NCBI GenBank assembly: GCA_029261395.1
Contig: JAJDBJ010000005.1
Span: 176,800 to 240,799 of the forward strand
From: Nitrospinaceae bacterium
GTDB lineage: Bacteria; Nitrospinota; Nitrospinia; Nitrospinales; Nitrospinaceae
Direction: 5' to 3'
DNA length: 64,000 bases
Position numbers and translations under genes: made by a program
Shown: positions 45,390 to 54,273 of the stretch, piece after piece
Numbering within the stretch: the first letter of the stretch is position 1
How the letters are laid out: every line of letters begins with the position of its first letter
The notes under the pieces: generated by a model
What the model was told of the DNA's origin: nothing
Databases searched by the model: none
What the model saw: the letters and a program-made list of their open reading frames with translations, nothing else

Positions 45390-48300
45390 AATCGCGCTGG
45401 CTTTGGCGGAGCATCTCGGCACTGAAATTATCAGCGCCGACTCCATGCAGGTCTACAAATATTTCGATGCCGGGACGGCCAAACCCTCCCCGGCCGAGCG
45501 GGAGCGTGTCACTCATCATCTGATCGATATCCTCGAGCCTGAGGAAGAGTTCACAGCGTTCGAGTTTAAGGAGCAGGCACTGGCGCAAATCCGCGAGATC
45601 AGAGGCCGGAACAAGATTCCGATCATGGTCGGAGGCACCGGTCTCTATTTGAAAACCCTGCTGGAAAACCGCGATTGCGCCATTTCCGTATCTCCGGAAA
45701 TCCGTCGCCAGGTTCAGGATGAAATCCAGCAGAAAGGAACGCGGGAGATGCACGCAGAGTTGGCAAGTATCGATCCGGTCTATGCCGGGAAAATCCAGCC
45801 GACCGATCCATCGCGAATCGGGCGTGCGTTATCAGTTCATCGCGAAACAGGCCGAACGTTATCCGAGTTTCATGCCGAAGAGGTCCCCGCCGATTACGAA
45901 TTTGAATCCTACCTGTTCGTGCTGGAAACCGAGCGTCAACATCTCTACGACCAAATCGACCGCCGAGTGGATACTATGATGAACGCAGGATTAAAAGAAG
46001 AAGTCGAATCCTTATTGAACAGGGGTTACGGTTCTCAATTGAAACCGTTTCAAAGCATCGGCTATTCCCAAATGGCGCGACATCTGGAAGGTGACTTACC
46101 GCTGGACCGTGCCGTCTATGAGATCAAGCGGGACACCCGTCATTTTGCCAAGCGTCAACTGACCTGGTTCAAGAAAATGGCTGGTCGGATGACTCTGCAC
46201 TTCGATCCCGCCGAAACAGCACAACAGATCAAAGAGAAAGTTCTGGCGCAAGTACCGCTCGGCGCGACACTCCTGTTATGCGCCTTGCTTTCCCTGTCGG
46301 GACCCGCTCCTGCTTCCGCCGCCAACGAAGGATGGTTTCAATCTGGAGTTCAACAATATCACTCCGGCCAGTGGGATGCGGCTCAGGGTCTGTTTGAAAA
46401 ACTCCTTCTCACTGGAGTGGACCCGAAGGCTCAAAGACGAACACGCTTTTTGCTCGGAAAAATTTACATCCAGCAGAAGGATTATGACCGAGCAAAAACC
46501 CAGCTTGAAAATGTTCTTAAAGAATATCCGGAAATGGGAGACTATATCCAACTTGAGTTGGCCCGCGTCCACCAGGCCGAAAAGGAATGGGAAGCGGCAT
46601 TGCAACGAACCTCCAGTCTTTTAAAAAAATACCCGCTCACCCTTTTGATTCCTGAGGTCCGCCTGCTCCGTGCCGACGCGCATGAGGCGCTGGGAGATTT
46701 CCGGGAAGCTATTAAAGAATTGAGTCAGGCCGAAAGACTTATCGCCAGAAAGTTTTCTACCCAGAAATGGAAGGTTCTGGTTCCTGATATCATCAACAGC
46801 CAAATCAAACTGGCCAAACTGTTGAGGGATCACGAGCAGGTATACAATCTGCATCGTAAGCTTTATATCCATCACTCCAAAGTTGCGGCGCGCTTTCAGG
46901 CCAAAGTTCAAATGGATCGAATGGTCAAAGAGCTTTCCCTGACTCCCAACCCGCTCACCCCAAGAGAAACCCGGAAACGCATTCGTGGGTTGTTGAATAG
47001 CGTCGATTACGAGCCAGTGATCGAGGAGATCAAGGCGATCCAAAAGAAACTGAAGAGCGACCCTCTTCCTGCGAACCTTTATTTTTATTTGGCGGAAGCT
47101 TACAAAGGCCTTCGCAATCGCTCCAAAGCCAATATTGCTTTGCGGGAATTTCTAACCCAATATCCCAAACACCGCCGAGCCAGCGAAGCCTATTATCTCC
47201 TGGCAGGAAACTTGTGGAATTTGGGCAACCCGTCTGGCGCGTTGACTCACATCAGCACTCTTTTACAATCGTCTCCGAATTCCAAATGGGTTCCGCAGGC
47301 TCTATTTTACCAGGGACGTATTTATGAGGATGTCCAAAAACCCGCAATGGCTATCGAAACGTACCGGCTCCTGACACAGAAGTTCGGCGATGCAACGCAG
47401 GGGGAAATGGCGGCATGGAGAATCGGATGGATTCATATTAAAGCCAAACAATGGCAGAAAGCGTTCGATCAATTCAAGAACAACCTTGAGCAGTCCCCGA
47501 AGGGCAACCTCACGGATAAAAATTTATTTTGGATGGCCAAGGCCGCCGAAAAACTGGGCAAACCATCAGAAGCTCAGATTATGTTCAAGGATTTGACTCA
47601 GCGGTTCCCCTACACCTATTACGGTTTGGAGGCCGCCAATCATTTGGATGAGGCGTTTCGCGAACCCGTGCAAGACCCCTCACCTTTCCGCAAGGCCTCC
47701 TATAAAAAGGAACACTCCTTTGCTGAACCGGGGCGTTCCTTGAACACCCGTGAAAAGTTTCACTTCGAACACGCGGTCGAGCTGATCGAGCTGGGAGATT
47801 TCACCCAAGCCCGAATCGAGCTGTTAAGAATGGGGCGATCCATCCGAAAAAATCTTTCCGGCGTCATGTGGTTGTCTCATTGGTACAATCGTGCACAGGC
47901 CTATGCGGACTCCATGCAAATCCTTCAGTTATTCAAGGATTACAAAACCAAACATGGCGAGAAGGAATTGCCCCGGCAATTTTGGGTCAACTTTTATCCT
48001 TCGGCCTATGCCGAGCACGTGAAACTTGAAACCGGAAAATACGATTTGGACCCCTGGCTGGTGAAAGGTCTGATTCGACAGGAGAGTATGTACAACTCGA
48101 GGTCCCTGTCACCCGCCGGGGCGCGGGGACTGATGCAGATCATGCCCAAAACCGGCAAACGCCTATACGAACAGACGCACCCGAACCAACCCTTTGACAA
48201 TGAGTTCCTGTTTGAGCCGGATATCAACATTCAGCTGGGCGTCCGGTATCTGAACAACCTCAACCGAAAACACAAGGGCAATGGCGTTTACATTCTGATC

Positions 48301-48498
48301 ACTTACAACGCCGGGCCAAAAGTGTTGCGGGCCTGGCTCAGGCGATTTCGCGACATCAAGGATATGGACGTCTTTGTCGAATCCATCCCTTACCCGGAAA
48401 CCCGCGGCTACGTCAAACACGTGTTTCGAAACCACGGGATTTATAAAAACCTGTACCCCGCCCACTTGACACAAAGTCCGTCAAATAAGTCCTTTTAA
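45340..48498 (+). CDS. Fusion: tRNA dimethylallyltransferase (MiaA) plus soluble lytic transglycosylase
   Basis: One uninterrupted frame of about 1052 residues from ATG 45340 (AGGAA upstream). Residues 1-303 are a full MiaA: P-loop LSGPTASGKSKIALALAE, SADSMQVYKYFDAGTAKP, GGTGLYLKTLL, FQSIGYSQM and RHFAKRQLTWFKK. Without any stop the frame passes into a hydrophobic segment with signal-peptide character (TLLLCALLSLSGPAPASA, about 309-327). About 500 residues of TPR-like helices follow, then a Slt/LT_GEWL domain with catalytic Glu in LIRQESMYNS and GLMQIMPKTG, LGVRYLNNL and ITYNAGP. One half works on cytosolic tRNA, the other on periplasmic peptidoglycan. Met codons at 46177 or 46192 might restart translation for the second half. 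Confidence 0.88.
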   Translation: MLPLIILSGPTASGKSKIALALAEHLGTEIISADSMQVYKYFDAGTAKPSPAERERVTHHLIDILEPEEEFTAFEFKEQALAQIREIRGRNKIPIMVGGTGLYLKTLLENRDCAISVSPEIRRQVQDEIQQKGTREMHAELASIDPVYAGKIQPTDPSRIGRALSVHRETGRTLSEFHAEEVPADYEFESYLFVLETERQHLYDQIDRRVDTMMNAGLKEEVESLLNRGYGSQLKPFQSIGYSQMARHLEGDLPLDRAVYEIKRDTRHFAKRQLTWFKKMAGRMTLHFDPAETAQQIKEKVLAQVPLGATLLLCALLSLSGPAPASAANEGWFQSGVQQYHSGQWDAAQGLFEKLLLTGVDPKAQRRTRFLLGKIYIQQKDYDRAKTQLENVLKEYPEMGDYIQLELARVHQAEKEWEAALQRTSSLLKKYPLTLLIPEVRLLRADAHEALGDFREAIKELSQAERLIARKFSTQKWKVLVPDIINSQIKLAKLLRDHEQVYNLHRKLYIHHSKVAARFQAKVQMDRMVKELSLTPNPLTPRETRKRIRGLLNSVDYEPVIEEIKAIQKKLKSDPLPANLYFYLAEAYKGLRNRSKANIALREFLTQYPKHRRASEAYYLLAGNLWNLGNPSGALTHISTLLQSSPNSKWVPQALFYQGRIYEDVQKPAMAIETYRLLTQKFGDATQGEMAAWRIGWIHIKAKQWQKAFDQFKNNLEQSPKGNLTDKNLFWMAKAAEKLGKPSEAQIMFKDLTQRFPYTYYGLEAANHLDEAFREPVQDPSPFRKASYKKEHSFAEPGRSLNTREKFHFEHAVELIELGDFTQARIELLRMGRSIRKNLSGVMWLSHWYNRAQAYADSMQILQLFKDYKTKHGEKELPRQFWVNFYPSAYAEHVKLETGKYDLDPWLVKGLIRQESMYNSRSLSPAGARGLMQIMPKTGKRLYEQTHPNQPFDNEFLFEPDINIQLGVRYLNNLNRKHKGNGVYILITYNAGPKVLRAWLRRFRDIKDMDVFVESIPYPETRGYVKHVFRNHGIYKNLYPAHLTQSPSNKSF

Positions 48499-48564
48499 TT
48501 GGATCGTCGAAATAGGTATAATGACAAAACTCTGTCTTGAGGAGAGACGGGTCTTTGTGCAGAA

Positions 48565-48894
48565 TCAGGAGGAGGGGGGATTCGGGGTTTCGTCAAACTG
48601 GATGGAACAACATCCCAGATCCAAACCAATTTCTTTCTTTTCCAGGATATATTTAACTTCCGTGTCGATGAAATTGATGATTTTTTTACCTTCTCTTCGA
48701 GTATCCACCAATCCAGAACTTCTCAAAATCGAAAGGTGATGCGAGACCTGAGGCTGGGCCATGCCGAGAAGTCGCACCACTTCCGATACGCTCTGTTCCC
48801 CGTTCAGCAGAAGACGAACAATTTTCAAGCGTGATTCATCGGCCAGTGCTTTTAATATTTTTGCGCATTCTCCGACATTGGGTGTCTGGTTCAT
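48565..48894 (-). CDS. ArsR/SmtB-family repressor with C-terminal Cys pair
   Basis: A 109-residue winged-helix regulator: ILKALADESRLKIVRLLLNG, then the recognition helix in MAQPQVSHHLSILRSSGLVD and wing RREGKKIINFI. Cys10 and the adjacent pair Cys95-Cys96 (LGCCSIQF) could form a thiolate site for As(III). A C-terminal Cys pair is known from type 2 ArsR proteins such as that of Acidithiobacillus. It is divergent, 70 bases away, from an operon that contains an arsenite methyltransferase, which supports arsenic sensing. Confidence 0.88.
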   Translation of the reverse strand: MNQTPNVGECAKILKALADESRLKIVRLLLNGEQSVSEVVRLLGMAQPQVSHHLSILRSSGLVDTRREGKKIINFIDTEVKYILEKKEIGLDLGCCSIQFDETPNPPSS

Positions 48895-48964
48895 GGCAGT
48901 CAGTATATGAGCTTCGAGAGGCGTAAGTCAACAACGGCAATCTTAAAGTGGGATTATTGCAACA

Positions 48965-49534
48965 ATGTCTGAAGCGTTAAACAGCGATTTGTGGGTGGAC
49001 CAATACGGTGACATGCTGTACCGATACACTCTGGTCCGGGTGAAAAATCCCGATGCCGCCGAGGAAATCGTACAAGTGACCCTGCTCGCCGCTCTGCAGT
49101 CCAAACAATCATTCCAGGGCCGTTCCACGGAAAAAAGCTGGTTGTTCGGCATTCTCAAGCATAAAATTATGGACCATTTCAGGGAATTGAAAACCCGCAG
49201 GACGTATGAGCTGACACCGGAGGACGGGTCCGATCCCCTGGAAAATGCCTACCAGTCTGACGGACATTGGGCAAACGCTCCTAAAAACTGGGATACCGAC
49301 CCCCATAAAGCAGTTGAAAACAAAGAGCTTGTGGCGGCAATGGCGCAATGCATGGACAGGCTGTCGGAAAAATTCCGTAACATATTTGTTTTGAAGGAGA
49401 TAGAGGGGTTAACCTCTGAGGAAATTTGTAAGGAACTGAATATCAAACCGACCAATTTGTGGGTTATTTTACACCGGGCCCGAAACCAGCTTCGCAAATG
49501 CCTGGAAACCCATAACTGGGATACTAAGAAGTAA
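48965..49534 (+). CDS. ECF-type RNA polymerase sigma factor
   Basis: A 189-residue sigma-70 family protein with only regions 2 and 4. Region 2 is seen in DMLYRYTLVRVKNPDAAEEI and STEKSWLFGILKHKIMDHFR, and region 4 in LSEKFRNIFVLKEIEGLTSE and IKPTNLWVILHRARNQLRKC. The next gene, six bases downstream, encodes a zinc-finger anti-sigma-like protein, the usual pairing. It heads a likely operon with arsM and a molybdopterin oxidoreductase. It may activate its own promoter; no clear ECF-type promoter could be recognised by eye. Confidence 0.92.
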   Translation: MSEALNSDLWVDQYGDMLYRYTLVRVKNPDAAEEIVQVTLLAALQSKQSFQGRSTEKSWLFGILKHKIMDHFRELKTRRTYELTPEDGSDPLENAYQSDGHWANAPKNWDTDPHKAVENKELVAAMAQCMDRLSEKFRNIFVLKEIEGLTSEEICKELNIKPTNLWVILHRARNQLRKCLETHNWDTKK

Positions 49535-49540
49535 TATATA

Positions 49541-49846
49541 ATGAGCCAAAATTCTAAAAATAAATTATGGATGAGTTGGATGATTCGCAGTCTCCGCCTC
49601 ACCTGTGAGGATACCAACCCCCTCATCTCAGAGTTGATGGACCACGACCTTCCCTGGAAGAAGCGGTGGCGCCTGAAACTCCATTTGATGATATGCGGGG
49701 TATGTAATATCTACAAACGGCAATTGGAAATCATTCACGCACTGGCCCGGAAGTTGGGACACGAGGAGGCGCCCTCGCAAAAAGAGGCGGTCCTCAGCAA
49801 ACAGGCGAAAACCAAAATCAAAGATACTCTCAAACAATCAAGCTGA
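49541..49846 (+). CDS. Soluble zinc-finger anti-sigma factor (zf-HC2/ZAS type)
   Basis: A 101-residue protein with the zf-HC2 signature: C in RLTCEDTNPLISELMDHD, then KLHLMICGVCNIYKRQ, giving the H-x3-C-x2-C zinc site. There is no transmembrane segment, so it belongs to the soluble ZAS group, in which zinc cysteines respond to thiol reagents or oxidants by releasing the sigma factor. It sits between the ECF sigma gene and arsM. A thiophilic metalloid such as arsenite could plausibly be the trigger; that is inference. Confidence 0.82.
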   Translation: MSQNSKNKLWMSWMIRSLRLTCEDTNPLISELMDHDLPWKKRWRLKLHLMICGVCNIYKRQLEIIHALARKLGHEEAPSQKEAVLSKQAKTKIKDTLKQSS

Positions 49847-49861
49847 TATAGCGTTATAACG

Positions 49862-50851
49862 TTGGAAAGGAATGGCCCGATGAACGATAGAAGAGACGGT
49901 ACCGAAACCGATTCGTGTTGCGAAGTCACCCGCGACGATGTCCGTGATTATTATTCCAAAGCGGCGGTTGCAACTCAGGAAAGTTTATGTTGTCCGGTCA
50001 ATTACGATCCCGGTGACCTTTCGCATATCCCTTCCGAAGTGATGGACATCTCCTACGGATGCGGCAGTCCCGTCAATCGAGCCAATATCGCTCCCGGCGA
50101 ATCCATGGTAGACCTCGGTTCCGGCGGCGGCATCGACTGTTTCATCGCCGCAAAAATTGTGGGACCGGAAGGCAAGGTCACCGGCGTGGACATGACGGAG
50201 AACATGCTCGCCAATGCCCGCAAAAATGCCGAACAGGTCTCCAAAAACCTCGGATACAACAATACCGAATTCAAACACGGGTTCCTGGAAGCCATCCCGG
50301 TTGACGATGAATCTGCGGATGTGGTCACCTCCAACTGCGTCATCAATCTATCGACCAACAAGGAAGAAGTGTTCCGTGAAATCCACCGGATCCTGAAACC
50401 CGGTGGCCGATTTGTTATTGCCGATATTATTTCCGATCAACCGGTTCCCCAAGAAATGAGCAGTAACCGTGAACTGTGGGGCGAATGCGTCTCCGGCGCG
50501 CTGACGCTGGATGAGTTCATCAACTATTCCAAAAAAACTAATTTCCACGGCTTCACTCTACAGAAGGATTACCTGTGGAAAGTCGTCGAGGGTATCCGGT
50601 TCTATTCCTATATCCTGACTGCCTACAAACCGGTACCCGTCGAACAATCCTGTTGCCCCGGAAAGGTGCAGGCAATCTATGCCGGTCCGTTGCAAGCGGT
50701 CACCTTGCAGAACATCCAGTTTCCCATGGGCGTTCCCGTGGAAGTGGATGAGGATTTCGCAAGCGTGCTCGATTCTCACCCTTACCAGGAAATGTTCAAT
50801 ATCGTCGACCCCGATGAAACACCCTCGACCGATGATTCCTGCTGTAGCTAA
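49862..50851 (+). CDS. arsM: Arsenite S-adenosylmethionine methyltransferase
   Basis: A 329-residue methyltransferase. The SAM motif is VDLGSGGGIDCFIAAKIVG, and three conserved cysteines needed for As(III) methylation are present: Cys61 in DISYGCGSPVNRA, Cys153 in SNCVINLSTNKE and Cys203 in WGECVSGALTL, with family-like spacing. Extra Cys pairs occur near residues 13, 37, in the C-terminal domain (SCCPGKVQAIYAGPLQAVTL) and at the very end (SCCS), typical of ArsM. It would convert arsenite to methylated species. It is 15 bases after the anti-sigma gene and 21 bases before the oxidoreductase. Confidence 0.92.
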   Translation: MERNGPMNDRRDGTETDSCCEVTRDDVRDYYSKAAVATQESLCCPVNYDPGDLSHIPSEVMDISYGCGSPVNRANIAPGESMVDLGSGGGIDCFIAAKIVGPEGKVTGVDMTENMLANARKNAEQVSKNLGYNNTEFKHGFLEAIPVDDESADVVTSNCVINLSTNKEEVFREIHRILKPGGRFVIADIISDQPVPQEMSSNRELWGECVSGALTLDEFINYSKKTNFHGFTLQKDYLWKVVEGIRFYSYILTAYKPVPVEQSCCPGKVQAIYAGPLQAVTLQNIQFPMGVPVEVDEDFASVLDSHPYQEMFNIVDPDETPSTDDSCCS

Positions 50852-50872
50852 CCCGGGCTTGATCGAACAACG

Positions 50873-51919
50873 ATGACGCGATACCAGTTTCTGCGCGTCC
50901 TGTTGTTGAGCGTGTTGTCTCTGGTGTTTTATCCTTTGCGGGCTCTCGCAGGCCGTTTTTCTTTCGGGGAATCTCCGGAGTCTTATTCCCTGACTTCTGT
51001 CTCAAGCATGCAACCCAAAGCCACCGCGCCAACCGGTGCGGTGACGCCCATCACTTCCAATTCTGAGTTTTATGTCGAAGACATCCACGGTCCTCCAAAA
51101 TCACTCAATGCGGAAACCTGGCGACTGAAAATTACCGGAAAAGTCGACCGGCCCTTGACCCTTTCCCTCGATCAACTCCGAAAGCGACCCACTGTCCGAC
51201 GGATCATCACCCTGAGCTGTATCGGCAACCCGGTCGGCGGTCACGCTCTCGGCAATGCCGAATGGGAAGGAATTTCCCTGAGAGATTTACTGGACGAGGC
51301 CGACCCGGACTTTTTTACCAAAACGCTCATCTTTAAAGGAGCCGATGGTTACCACGACAGCATTCCTCTGAGCCGGGGCCGTCACCCTGCCGCATTGCTG
51401 GCCCATACCATGAACGGCAAACCCCTGCCACGCGCGCACGGTTTCCCTCTGAGATTGCTGGTTCCCGGCCTGTACGGCATCAAGCAGATCAAATGGATCA
51501 ACGAAATCGAAGTGTCCAATGAAACCCATGTCGGCTACTGGGAGAAAAGAAACTGGTCCCGCGACGGCAAAGTGAAGATCATCTCACGCATCGACTTCCC
51601 TAAAAACGATTCCAGGGTGCGGGGCTCAAAAATCATCCTGCGGGGGATTGCTTTCGCCGGGGACCGGGGTATTCAATACGTCCAGGTCAGCACCGACGGC
51701 GAACGGAGCTGGTCCCTGGCCCAACTGGAGAAACCGTTATCTCCCTACAGCTGGGTGTTCTGGTCGTTCCCTATGGAATTGCCGCGGCAGGGCCGCTACT
51801 CCATCGCCGTGCGCGCCGCCGACCAATACAGCGGAATCCAACGCGATGGCCAACGCGACCCCTTCCCTTCCGGAACATCCGGAATTCATCGCATTCAGTT
51901 CAACGCACTACCCGGCTAA
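50873..51919 (+). CDS. Molybdopterin-dependent oxidoreductase, sulfite oxidase type
   Basis: A 348-residue protein with a signal peptide (FLRVLLLSVLSLVFYPLRALA) but no twin-arginine pair, odd for a periplasmic molybdoenzyme. The molybdopterin domain has IHGPPKSLNAETWRLKITGK, the Mo-ligating Cys116 in ITLSCIGNPVGGHALGNAEW, HGFPLRLLVPGLYGIKQIKW and a YSG-like ending. The C-terminal part resembles the Mo-co dimerisation domain (IVLRG-type strand RGIAFAGDRGIQYVQVSTDG). It is last in the ECF-arsM operon. It may oxidise sulfite, or possibly a methylated or trivalent arsenical; the latter is speculation. Confidence 0.85.
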   Translation: MTRYQFLRVLLLSVLSLVFYPLRALAGRFSFGESPESYSLTSVSSMQPKATAPTGAVTPITSNSEFYVEDIHGPPKSLNAETWRLKITGKVDRPLTLSLDQLRKRPTVRRIITLSCIGNPVGGHALGNAEWEGISLRDLLDEADPDFFTKTLIFKGADGYHDSIPLSRGRHPAALLAHTMNGKPLPRAHGFPLRLLVPGLYGIKQIKWINEIEVSNETHVGYWEKRNWSRDGKVKIISRIDFPKNDSRVRGSKIILRGIAFAGDRGIQYVQVSTDGERSWSLAQLEKPLSPYSWVFWSFPMELPRQGRYSIAVRAADQYSGIQRDGQRDPFPSGTSGIHRIQFNALPG

Positions 51920-52067
51920 CCACCATTTTTTTAATTTATTTCGCCTGCCCCAAGTTTCCAAAAGCCAAAGGTTTTACTGGATTTTGAAGAGGGAGGGCGT
52001 TACACTTTTACATATAAGATTTACAGTCGCTTAGACAGAAAATGACAACTTATGGAGGCTTTATCGC

Positions 52068-52340
52068 ATGGCTTATAAAAGCATGGTCAAAAAGGTTAAA
52101 ATCAACACCATCATTCGGACTGCCGGAGAAAAAATCGAAGGCGACGTCCATTGCCTGCCTAACATGCGTCTCCTGGATTTAATGAACAGCGATGCGGATA
52201 AGTTTGTCCCGGTGTCCAACGCGGCTGTCTATGATGAAGAGTCCGGAAAACTGCTTTACGAAGTTCCCTTTATGGCGGTGAATAAAAGCCATGTCATCGT
52301 CATCAGCGAAACCCACGCATCCACGGAAGAGGGGCTCTAA
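52068..52340 (+). CDS. Small conserved-looking hypothetical protein (90 aa)
   Basis: A 90-residue soluble protein starting AYKSMVKKVKINTIIRTAGE, then IEGDVHCLPNMRLLDLMNSD, FVPVSNAAVYDEE and FMAVNKSHVIVISE. The short beta-rich pattern with a G-D/H turn, an RLLDLMN helix and a closing strand resembles small uncharacterised bacterial proteins that fold like an Sm-type barrel (DUF6812-like); I am not certain. GGAGG precedes the ATG. It is transcribed alone between the ECF-arsM operon and another orphan gene. Confidence 0.6.
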   Translation: MAYKSMVKKVKINTIIRTAGEKIEGDVHCLPNMRLLDLMNSDADKFVPVSNAAVYDEESGKLLYEVPFMAVNKSHVIVISETHASTEEGL

Positions 52341-52515
52341 ACCCCACTCAAAATCACCCCTCCCGGCCTCCTTCGTGGGCAATCATCCTGACTACCCGAC
52401 CCGCTACATCCTCTAAAACGGAATAAATTCAAGACTTATCGATCTTTATGTGATAAGAAACGCTCTTGTAGCCGTTTCACAAATACAAACAGCTGGATGA
52501 CGAGCCGATTTCCCC

Positions 52516-53457
52516 ATGGATACACCCAAAACCTCTGGACCGATATTTACCGAAGACGACTGCCTCAATCTTTACTATGTAAACGAGTTATACGGTAAGG
52601 TTGCGGAGTGTGTTTCATCAAGGATGCTTGAGTTCCACAACATTGATGTGCCTATCACCTCCGGCGTGTGGGGGGGCACCTATCTCATCGCCGACCCCCA
52701 GGGCAAATCCCTCCGGCGCATCTGGCGACTCTATTGCATCGTCAACCTGCCGCAGAACACTCCTCTCGACAAGCACGAGAATATGGAAAAGCTGGTGGCC
52801 ATCTATTCCAAAACGTTTGCCGAGGCATTGCAACCTCACGGACTGGCACTCGATCTTAAAATGTGGGGCGGCCGACTGCCACACAGTAACAAAACGCGGC
52901 CCACCATCACCATGCACCTGGAGGACGCCAACCGTAAAATCAATTGGCTGAGGCCGATCATCGTCTGGAATCAATCCAGCTGGGAACAGTCCATCATTTA
53001 TGATTCGGTGCGGCTGGTCAAAGAACTCAAGGACAGTCTGGATCTCGAACGTGGCCCGGTGCTGACCGATCCCAAAACCATCAAGTACCTCCTGCAAGAT
53101 GTGGTCATCACCTATCGCACCCTCGAGAAAGCACACTCGCCGGAATTTCTGGAACACGCCGAGCCCATCATCGCAGATATGACTCAGACCTTTCTGGAAG
53201 GTTTGTTCGATCCTCTGCAGATACGCGACCTGTACCACAAGATTCTGGAGAACGCTCTGGTGTACGGCTACGAACAGACTCTGGACTCACACTACTCCAA
53301 GTATGGATTGGATGTAACCCAGGTTGAAAATTGGCCGGTCGATAAAATCAACTGGGTGCCGGATGAACTGCAGGCCAAACTCATTCCCCCGATCCAGAAC
53401 ATCTTCGCCACCTTCAAATCCAACCTCGCTTCCACCTCCCAAACCCAGGCGGGATAA
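52516..53457 (+). CDS. Hypothetical protein, no recognised family (313 aa)
   Basis: A 313-residue soluble protein with neutral-acidic character and no signal peptide or membrane segment. Regions include LNLYYVNELYGKVAECVSSR, a strand-rich part with ITSGVWGGTYLIADPQGKSL and RIWRLYCIVNLPQ, then helices (SIIYDSVRLVKELKDSLDLE, YLLQDVVITYRTLEKAHSPE). Codon use matches the neighbours and the start ATG is clear, so it is a genuine gene. I do not recognise the fold. It is convergent with the TVP38-type gene. Confidence 0.7.
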   Translation: MDTPKTSGPIFTEDDCLNLYYVNELYGKVAECVSSRMLEFHNIDVPITSGVWGGTYLIADPQGKSLRRIWRLYCIVNLPQNTPLDKHENMEKLVAIYSKTFAEALQPHGLALDLKMWGGRLPHSNKTRPTITMHLEDANRKINWLRPIIVWNQSSWEQSIIYDSVRLVKELKDSLDLERGPVLTDPKTIKYLLQDVVITYRTLEKAHSPEFLEHAEPIIADMTQTFLEGLFDPLQIRDLYHKILENALVYGYEQTLDSHYSKYGLDVTQVENWPVDKINWVPDELQAKLIPPIQNIFATFKSNLASTSQTQAG

Positions 53458-53507
53458 TCAAAGAAGTCCGCTTCAATATCATCGAGAAAACCGAAAGCAC
53501 ATAAAAC

Positions 53508-54218
53508 TCAACTTTCCTGCTCGACATGAGCGGACTCAGGCGCAGGATTTTTTTTGGACTTGATGAATTTGTAGAGGGTGGGAATTAGTGCGAACAAACC
53601 CAGCAAAGCGAACGCGCCCAGCACTTCCACCGAAGCGATATCGCTGAGCTGATTGATCGATGCCAGGTTACTCCCGGCGTTGGCGAAGACAAACGTACCC
53701 GGCAGGGTGCCGAACATCGTCCCGAAAAAATAAACCGGCAATCGAATCTGCGTCAGGCCGGAAGCCAGGTTGATCAGGAAAAACGGGAATAGCGGAACCA
53801 GCCTGAGAAACAGCATGTAGTTGATGGCGTTTTTGGAGAATCCGTCGTTGAACGGTTTCAGCTTTTCACCAAATTTTTTCTCCACCCAGTCGCGCAATAG
53901 AAACCGCGCCACCAGAAATGCCAATGTCGCCCCGATCGTCGCGCCGACGTTCACCACCAGCGTACCCGTGACCGAACCGAAAATCGCCCCGGCGCACAGC
54001 GTCAATATCGTCGCTCCCGGCAGGGACAGCGCCACGGTCACAATATAAACCCCGATAAAGGCCGCGATCATCACCACGGCGTTTGCTTCATAAAAAGCGT
54101 GCAGTTGGTCGCGATTCGATTTCAAACTCTCCAGCGATAAGTACCGCCCCAGATCGAACACGAAAAACAACGCCACGGCAATCATGATGACTGATAACAA
54201 TATGATCTTCTTTTTCAT
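53508..54218 (-). CDS. TVP38/TMEM64 (VTT domain) membrane protein
   Basis: A 236-residue membrane protein of the DedA-related VTT group. Helices lie near 5-24, 46-90, 92-115, 158-185 and 200-222. The VTT core has YIVTVALSLPGATILTLCAG, AIFGSVTGTLVVNVGATIGA and FLRLVPLFPFFLINLASGLT, with the GTMFGTLPGTFVFANAG motif after it. Relatives are thought to move or scramble lipids across membranes. It lies 56 bases downstream of the DUF3179 gene on the same strand, so the two may be co-transcribed. Confidence 0.9.
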   Translation of the reverse strand: MKKKIILLSVIMIAVALFFVFDLGRYLSLESLKSNRDQLHAFYEANAVVMIAAFIGVYIVTVALSLPGATILTLCAGAIFGSVTGTLVVNVGATIGATLAFLVARFLLRDWVEKKFGEKLKPFNDGFSKNAINYMLFLRLVPLFPFFLINLASGLTQIRLPVYFFGTMFGTLPGTFVFANAGSNLASINQLSDIASVEVLGAFALLGLFALIPTLYKFIKSKKNPAPESAHVEQES

Positions 54219-54273
54219 TGCGCCTCTTATAAGTTTGTAAAACTCCCAACGGAGCTTTGATTAATAGTATAGC

